Below, piece by piece: positions 6,562 to 10,172 of a stretch of 10,172 bases of DNA; position 1 is the stretch's first letter, and each line of letters starts with the position of its first letter. The translations under genes and the position numbers were made by a program. Under the pieces are notes generated by a model. The model did not search any database. It saw only the letters and a list, made by a program, of their open reading frames with translations, and was not told the origin of the DNA. This DNA comes from Pseudomonadota bacterium (GTDB taxonomy: Bacteria > Pseudomonadota > Gammaproteobacteria > Burkholderiales > Sulfuricellaceae): positions 1 to 10,172 of the forward strand of contig JAJXTJ010000011.1 of NCBI GenBank assembly GCA_021783895.1, written 5' to 3'.

Positions 6562-7092
6562 TTAATGGGTGGTATTTGACAATGTCACCCATTCAATACC
6601 AGGCCCGGATCCCGCTCGCTTTCCCAGTGCCTTGCGCACGCTGATGACTTGAAACCGTATTGCTTCCTTTCGGTCACCCCAAACTGACATAAAAAAACGG
6701 TCGTTGCGCGGCAGATAGACTATTTCACGTGTCGTCGTATCGAAGTACCAATTCCCCTGCTCCAGAGTTTTCGGTACGGGATGGGCGAGTTCTCCCAGAT
6801 AGTTAGGCGGGGGTGTTTCCAGCCAACGCACGGGATTTTCGTTGGCTAATTTCCCGACTTCATGCAACCGGCCCTGCGTCATGAGCTCTGCCACACGCAG
6901 TCGCAGCCCGCTACGCATGTTGACGACGGTCATCTCCATGGCCGTTCTTTCGGCGTAATCCTGATAGATCAGCAGGCGGTCGAGCAGAAATGCTGCAATC
7001 AGACTGATTACGCCTGCTGCGATGAAGAACTCAAACAGGCTGAAGCCATGCTCCCTGCTGGATAAGCGGCGGCAGGTGTTGCTGCTTGCCAT
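6562..7092 (-). CDS. MSHA minor prepilin-like protein
   Basis: Protein of 176 residues with a type III signal sequence: a 16-residue leader ending REHG, then FSLFEFFIAAG with E21 at mature position 5. The mature helix lacks the proline at position 22 found in both major pilins here, as often seen in minor pilins. The remainder is not Ser/Thr-rich and contains WLETPPPNYLGEL and GNWYFDTTTREIVYL; I do not know a name for this domain. I chose ATG 7090-7092, five bases after the mshG stop and preceded by TTGAG; a GTG at 7129-7131 inside mshG would add 13 residues and an implausibly long leader. Its place after mshG corresponds to mshF/mshB in the Vibrio cluster, but it does not resemble the Vibrio MshF I recall. 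Likely a priming or tip component co-transcribed with mshG. Confidence 0.82.
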   Translation of the reverse strand: MASSNTCRRLSSREHGFSLFEFFIAAGVISLIAAFLLDRLLIYQDYAERTAMEMTVVNMRSGLRLRVAELMTQGRLHEVGKLANENPVRWLETPPPNYLGELAHPVPKTLEQGNWYFDTTTREIVYLPRNDRFFMSVWGDRKEAIRFQVISVRKALGKRAGSGPGIEWVTLSNTTH

Positions 7093-7097
7093 CGGAC

Positions 7098-8327
7098 TCA
7101 ATGGTGTAACGCCGCATTGCCCAGATCCCACATCGGCAGGAACACGCCCAGCGCTAGGATCAACACCAGGACACCCAGCCCGACGATCAGGATCGGCTCG
7201 ATCTGCGAGCTCAGGTTGCGGACTTCATATTCCACCTCGCGCTCGTACATTTCGGCGATTTCCTGCATCAGGTTGTCGAGCTCGCCGGTTTCCTCGCCCA
7301 CGGCGATCATCTGCAGCACCACTGGCGTGAACACGCCTGCGGTGGCGGCGGTGCGCAATATGCTCTCGCCCCGCTCGACGCCGTCGCGCATCTGCTCGAC
7401 GCGCCCGGCGATGTAGGCGTTGTCCACCACCTGCGCCACCACGGAGAGCCCCTGCACGATGGGTACCCCGCTTTTGCTGGCCAGCGCCAGGCTGCGGGCA
7501 AAGCGCGCCAGCGTGCCTTTCAGGATGATCGGTCCGGCTACGGGCAAGCGCAGCTTGAGTTTATCCCATTTGTATTTTCCGTCCACGGTGCCGACATACA
7601 GCCGGAACCCGGTCACCGCCGCTGCGATCATGACGAGAAATAATGGCCAGTACTGGACGGTGAAGTTGGAGGTTCCCAGCAGGATGCGCGTCATCAGCGG
7701 CAGCTCGGTATGAAAGCCGGCAAACACCTTGGCGAAGGCGGGGATCACGAACAGGTTGATCACCGCCATCGCCGCCACCATCGCCATGATCACGAAACTG
7801 GGGTAGCGCAGCGCGGTGCGCACGCGCTCGCGCATTTCGCGTTCGAATTCGAGGAAATCGAACAGGCGCAGGAACACTTCCTCCATCTGCCCGGTCATTT
7901 CCCCGACGCGCACCATGCTGATGTAAAACGGCGAAAACACCTGTGACTGGCGGCGCAGCGCGGCGCTCAACTCGCGCCCGCTGTCCAGGCTTTCGCGCAC
8001 GTCCTGCAGCACGCGGGTGAACGCCTTGTTGGTGGAAGATTCCTGCAACCCGGCCAAGCCGCGCAGGATCGGCACGCCGGCTTTCATCAGCGTGTACATC
8101 TGGCGGCTGAACAGCTGCACGTCCATCGGCTGCACCTTGTCGCCGAACAGGTGCGCCATCCAGCCGTCCGCGCCATCATCTCCCGGCCCCGAGGTGACCG
8201 TGATCTCGATGGGGTTGATGCCGTTGTTGAACAACTGATCGGCAACCGCGTTGTTGTCAGCGCCTTCCAGCACGCCCTGCACCAGTTCGCCGCGAGCGTT
8301 GCGGGCCTTGTAAGCGAAAAAGGGCAC
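7098..8327 (-). CDS. MSHA pilus inner-membrane platform protein MshG (GspF/PilC family)
   Basis: Polytopic inner-membrane platform of the type IV pilus assembly machine, expected to couple the ATPase MshE to pilin insertion. At 409 residues it is full length for the family. Two T2SSF domains are visible, about 71-194 and 274-396, with the repeated signature SRQMYTLMKAGVPILRGL (74-91) and ARSLALASKSGVPIVQGL (277-294), and VGEMTGQ (141-147) matched by VGEETGEL (343-350). Membrane helices lie at about 177-196, 226-246 and 376-398. The start is GTG 8325-8327, giving MPFFAYKARNARGE as in relatives; no strong ribosome site precedes it. The codon lies only 14 bases from the end of the GxxExxY cassette (8342), so the cassette probably replaced the native leader, and translation may now depend on weak initiation. 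The minor prepilin follows with a five-base gap. Confidence 0.93.
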   Translation of the reverse strand: MPFFAYKARNARGELVQGVLEGADNNAVADQLFNNGINPIEITVTSGPGDDGADGWMAHLFGDKVQPMDVQLFSRQMYTLMKAGVPILRGLAGLQESSTNKAFTRVLQDVRESLDSGRELSAALRRQSQVFSPFYISMVRVGEMTGQMEEVFLRLFDFLEFEREMRERVRTALRYPSFVIMAMVAAMAVINLFVIPAFAKVFAGFHTELPLMTRILLGTSNFTVQYWPLFLVMIAAAVTGFRLYVGTVDGKYKWDKLKLRLPVAGPIILKGTLARFARSLALASKSGVPIVQGLSVVAQVVDNAYIAGRVEQMRDGVERGESILRTAATAGVFTPVVLQMIAVGEETGELDNLMQEIAEMYEREVEYEVRNLSSQIEPILIVGLGVLVLILALGVFLPMWDLGNAALHH

Positions 8328-8341
8328 TTCAAAGAACCCCG

Positions 8342-8374
8342 TTAACCACGGGGCACACGGGGAGCACGGGGAAA
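8342..8374 (+). repeat. Left 33-bp repeat, three CACG units at 9-bp period
   Basis: Begins TTAACCACGGGGCACACGGG and continues with GAGCACGGGGAAA. CACG starts at 9-bp steps, each followed by a purine run. It is an exact inverted match to 8908-8940. Confidence 0.85.
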
Positions 8375-8380
8375 ACCTTT

Positions 8381-8767
8381 TTAAATCGAGACACGCTTGA
8401 TGCCATCCTTTAATAATTTCTTGTTAAAATTTAGCAAGTAGCCGCGCTTCAACCCCAACAATTTCAGATAGGTCATAATCTGGGCCAGATGCGTTGCGTT
8501 GAAATCATCAACTGCCTTGATTTCAAGAAGGAGGGTTCCGTCCACGATAATATCGGCACGAAAGCCTATTCCCAAATCTCGACCGCGATAATTTACCGGA
8601 ATTTCTACCTGCCGCTTGGCCTCAACACCCAGGTCGGCCAGCTCCATCATTAATGCCAACTCATACACCGATTCCAGCAGACCCGGCCCCAATTCTCTGT
8701 GAATATTGGTTGCTCCCGTCAGAACTGCATCAATCAAACTTTCGTCGCAATCCTTCAAAGCCTGCAC
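8381..8767 (-). CDS. GxxExxY family protein, PD-(D/E)xK nuclease-like
   Basis: Protein of up to 128 residues of the GxxExxY family. The signature is G29-L-L-E32-S-V-Y35 in HRELGPGLLESVYELAL. The middle carries D72 (GFRADIIV) and E82-I-K84 (LLLEIKAVDD) with Q96, the layout of a PD-(D/E)xK nuclease core, so metal-dependent nuclease activity is plausible; biochemical function is not established to my knowledge. The GTG at 8765-8767 directly touches its GGAGG site, which is too close; TTG at 8756-8758, nine bases after GGAGG, is the better-spaced start, giving 125 residues. That ribosome site lies in CCACGGAGG, itself a single unit of the flanking repeat. The GC bias is weaker than in the neighbouring pilus genes, supporting foreign origin. 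The gene is unrelated to pilus assembly and appears to be the cargo or engine of the cassette. Confidence 0.88.
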   Translation of the reverse strand: MQALKDCDESLIDAVLTGATNIHRELGPGLLESVYELALMMELADLGVEAKRQVEIPVNYRGRDLGIGFRADIIVDGTLLLEIKAVDDFNATHLAQIMTYLKLLGLKRGYLLNFNKKLLKDGIKRVSI

Positions 8768-8808
8768 CCTCCGTGGACAATAGACCCTAATAAGCTAAAA
8801 ACGGCAAT

Positions 8809-8835
8809 TTAACCACGGGGAGCACGGGGGGGAAA
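8809..8835 (+). repeat. Internal repeat copy with two CACG units
   Basis: Begins TTAACCACGGGGAGCACGGG and ends in a G-run and AAA. It has the same orientation as the left end but lacks one 9-bp unit. With the inverted right end it bounds 132 bp (8809-8940), almost the length of the gene-free element at 6415-6544 (130 bp). Confidence 0.8.
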
Positions 8836-8907
8836 CCCCAAATACCATGAAAATGTGCGTCTTCACCGGAAGTGAATAAAGATATTGAGAGACAATAATG
8901 CCTTTGC

Positions 8908-8940
8908 TTTCCCCGTGCTCCCCGTGTGCCCCGTGGTTAA
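8908..8940 (-). repeat. Right 33-bp repeat, inverted
   Basis: An exact reverse complement of 8342-8374, ending CCCCGTGGTTAA 14 bases before the last base of the mshE stop codon on the plus-strand map. Confidence 0.85.
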
Positions 8941-8954
8941 TCGTTTTTCAATAA

Positions 8955-10172
8955 TCAATCCTCAATCTGACTACTGATCCGCATCGCTTCGGCCACGGTA
9001 GTTTTTCCGCTCGTCACCAGCATGGCAGCCTGGCTGCGCAGGGTTGCCCCGGCTATCTGCTCCCGTGCAATTTTCAGGAAATGCACCGGGTTACGGTGGC
9101 TGATCGCCTCTACCAGCATCTGGTTCATGTCGAGCATTTCATACACCCCCAGCCGACCGAGATAGCCGGTGCCGTTGCAGTGCGAGCAGCCGCGGCCATG
9201 CTGATAGACATGCTGGTCGGGCTGGTCGCCGAGCTCGAGTTTCAGCCATTCACGCTCGTTCGGCGACAGCGTATAAGGCTCGCTGCAGCTTTCGCAAATC
9301 ACGCGCAACAGCCGTTGCGCCAGCACAAGCTGCAACGAGGTGGCCACCATGAAGCTCGGCGCCCCCATGTCGATCAGGCGGATCGGGGTGGTGACGGCGT
9401 CGTTGGTGTGCAGGGTAGAGAGCACCATGTGGCCGGTCATGGCGGCGCGCAGGGCGATCTGGACGGTTTCCTGGTCGCGCATTTCGCCCACCAGGATGAT
9501 GTCCGGATCCTGGCGCAGGGAGGAACGCAATACGCGGGCGAAGGACAACTCGATCTTTTCGTTGACCTGCACCTGGTTGATCCCCGGCAGGCGGTATTCG
9601 ACCGGGTCTTCCACGGTAATGATCTTGCTTTCCAGGGTATTCAGCTCGGCCAGCGCGGCATACAGCGTGGTGGTCTTGCCGCTGCCGGTGGGCCCGGTAA
9701 CCAGTACCAGGCCATTCGGCCGGTGGATGACGCGGCGGAACTTTTCCAGCATGGCGGGGGGCATGCCGAGACGATCCAGGCTCAGGGTTCCGCCACTCTG
9801 GTTGAGCAGGCGCATCACCACCGATTCGCCATACTGGTTGGGCATGGTGGAAATCCGCACGTCCACCGATTGGCCTTTGACGCGCACATTGAAGCGGCCA
9901 TCCTGCGGCAGGCGTTTTTCCGAGATGTCGAGGCCGGACATCAGCTTGAGGCGCAGGGCCAGCGACGGCGCGATCTTGATGTCGGCCTCGGTTTGCAGGT
10001 GCAGCACGCCGTCGATGCGGAAGCGGATGTGCAGGCGTTCTTCCTGGGGTTCGATGTGAATGTCGGAAGCGCGCGCCTGGATGGCATCGTTGAATACGGA
10101 TTGCAGGAGTTTGACGACCGGCGCTTCCTCGAGGCCGGGCGCTACGCCGAGCGCGCCGAAATCGACGCCGCT
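8955..10172 (-). CDS. MSHA pilus extension ATPase MshE, 5' end missing
   Basis: Hexameric cytoplasmic GspE/PilB-type ATPase that powers pilus extension. The reading frame continues open to the window edge; 405 residues are visible. The first visible residues already match the family (VVKLLQSVFNDAIQARASDIHIEP), so the GTG at 10005-10007 is internal, not a start. Counting from the first visible residue: Walker A GPTGSGKTT (160-168), Asp box TVEDPVEYRLPGINQVQ (186-202), Walker B DIILVGEMRD (224-233), His box TGHMVLSTLHTNDA (246-259), and a zinc-binding tetracysteine C293-x2-C296 / C329-x2-C332. All catalytic motifs are intact. In MshE homologues the N-terminal domain binds cyclic di-GMP; that part lies outside the window. 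The stop TGA (8955-8957) is 14 bases from the GxxExxY cassette, which separates it from mshG, its usual neighbour. Confidence 0.93.
   Translation of the reverse strand, partial: SGVDFGALGVAPGLEEAPVVKLLQSVFNDAIQARASDIHIEPQEERLHIRFRIDGVLHLQTEADIKIAPSLALRLKLMSGLDISEKRLPQDGRFNVRVKGQSVDVRISTMPNQYGESVVMRLLNQSGGTLSLDRLGMPPAMLEKFRRVIHRPNGLVLVTGPTGSGKTTTLYAALAELNTLESKIITVEDPVEYRLPGINQVQVNEKIELSFARVLRSSLRQDPDIILVGEMRDQETVQIALRAAMTGHMVLSTLHTNDAVTTPIRLIDMGAPSFMVATSLQLVLAQRLLRVICESCSEPYTLSPNEREWLKLELGDQPDQHVYQHGRGCSHCNGTGYLGRLGVYEMLDMNQMLVEAISHRNPVHFLKIAREQIAGATLRSQAAMLVTSGKTTVAEAMRISSQIED

Larger units (their letters stand above)
8342..8940. mobile_element. 599-bp GxxExxY cassette with perfect 33-bp inverted ends
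   Basis: The outer ends, 8342-8374 and 8908-8940, are exact reverse complements over 33 bp. The interior holds the GxxExxY gene (8381-8767) and a third, shorter repeat copy at 8809-8835 in direct orientation with the left end. The cassette lies in the mshE-mshG gap, 14 bases from the mshE stop and 14 from the mshG start, with its gene in the same direction as the operon. No transposase or target-site duplication is visible, so mobility is inferred from the ends, the location and the related element at 6415-6544. Confidence 0.6.

Noticed and set aside
7093..7131. Upstream GTG start for the minor prepilin
   Set aside because: It would overlap mshG and lengthen the leader to 29 residues; ATG 7090-7092 gives a normal 16-residue leader just after the mshG stop.
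8342..8940. Ordinary insertion sequence or CRISPR array
   Set aside because: No DDE, HUH or serine/tyrosine transposase and no target duplication are present; the 9-bp CACG units have no unique spacers of CRISPR length.
9340..10059. 239-residue open frame on the plus strand
   Set aside because: Antisense shadow of mshE; the composition is Arg/Ser-rich with no domain.

Overview
The window looks like part of a chromosome from an environmental, GC-rich proteobacterium, most likely a betaproteobacterium of the Nitrosomonadales/Gallionellales type. That placement is an inference from the MSHA-type pilus genes, the style of the pilins and the strong GC bias at third codon positions; no rRNA or other taxonomic marker is present. 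Every gene I can support lies on the minus strand, so the genes are transcribed from right to left. No RNA gene, CRISPR array or recognisable transposase is visible.

Right part (10172 to 6562): an MSHA-type (mannose-sensitive haemagglutinin) type IV pilus assembly cluster. It holds the 3' two thirds or so of the extension ATPase mshE (cut by the window edge), the inner-membrane platform gene mshG, and a minor prepilin-like gene. A 599-bp cassette sits between mshE and mshG. It encodes a GxxExxY-family protein with PD-(D/E)xK nuclease-like residues and is bounded by perfect 33-bp inverted repeats built from 9-bp CACG units.

Middle part (6561 to 4179): a 332-bp gene-free stretch carries a 130-bp inverted-repeat element with the same 9-bp CACG rhythm but no gene. 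Two MshA-like major-pilin genes follow, each with a strong, nearly identical ribosome binding site. Between them lies a four-helix membrane protein made of two copies of one module. The second pilin gene has two tandem C(UNCG)G-type hairpins in its leader, and its stop codon directly abuts a short gene of unknown function.

Left part (4178 to 1): a head-to-head REP pair, then a 1214-residue protein that joins eight TPRs, an O-GlcNAc-transferase-type (GT41/SPINDLY) glycosyltransferase, an FkbM-type methyltransferase and an unrecognised C-terminal domain. The last 296 bases show no gene, only a short palindrome and G-rich tracts.

Working model: mshE, mshG and the minor prepilin assemble the pilus, the two MshA-like proteins are its alternative or paired subunits, and the TPR-OGT-FkbM protein may add and methylate sugars on a Ser/Thr-rich pilin. 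The last step is inferred from neighbourhood and composition only. The most unusual feature is the pair of related CACG-unit elements, one carrying a GxxExxY gene and one empty, in the same pilus cluster.
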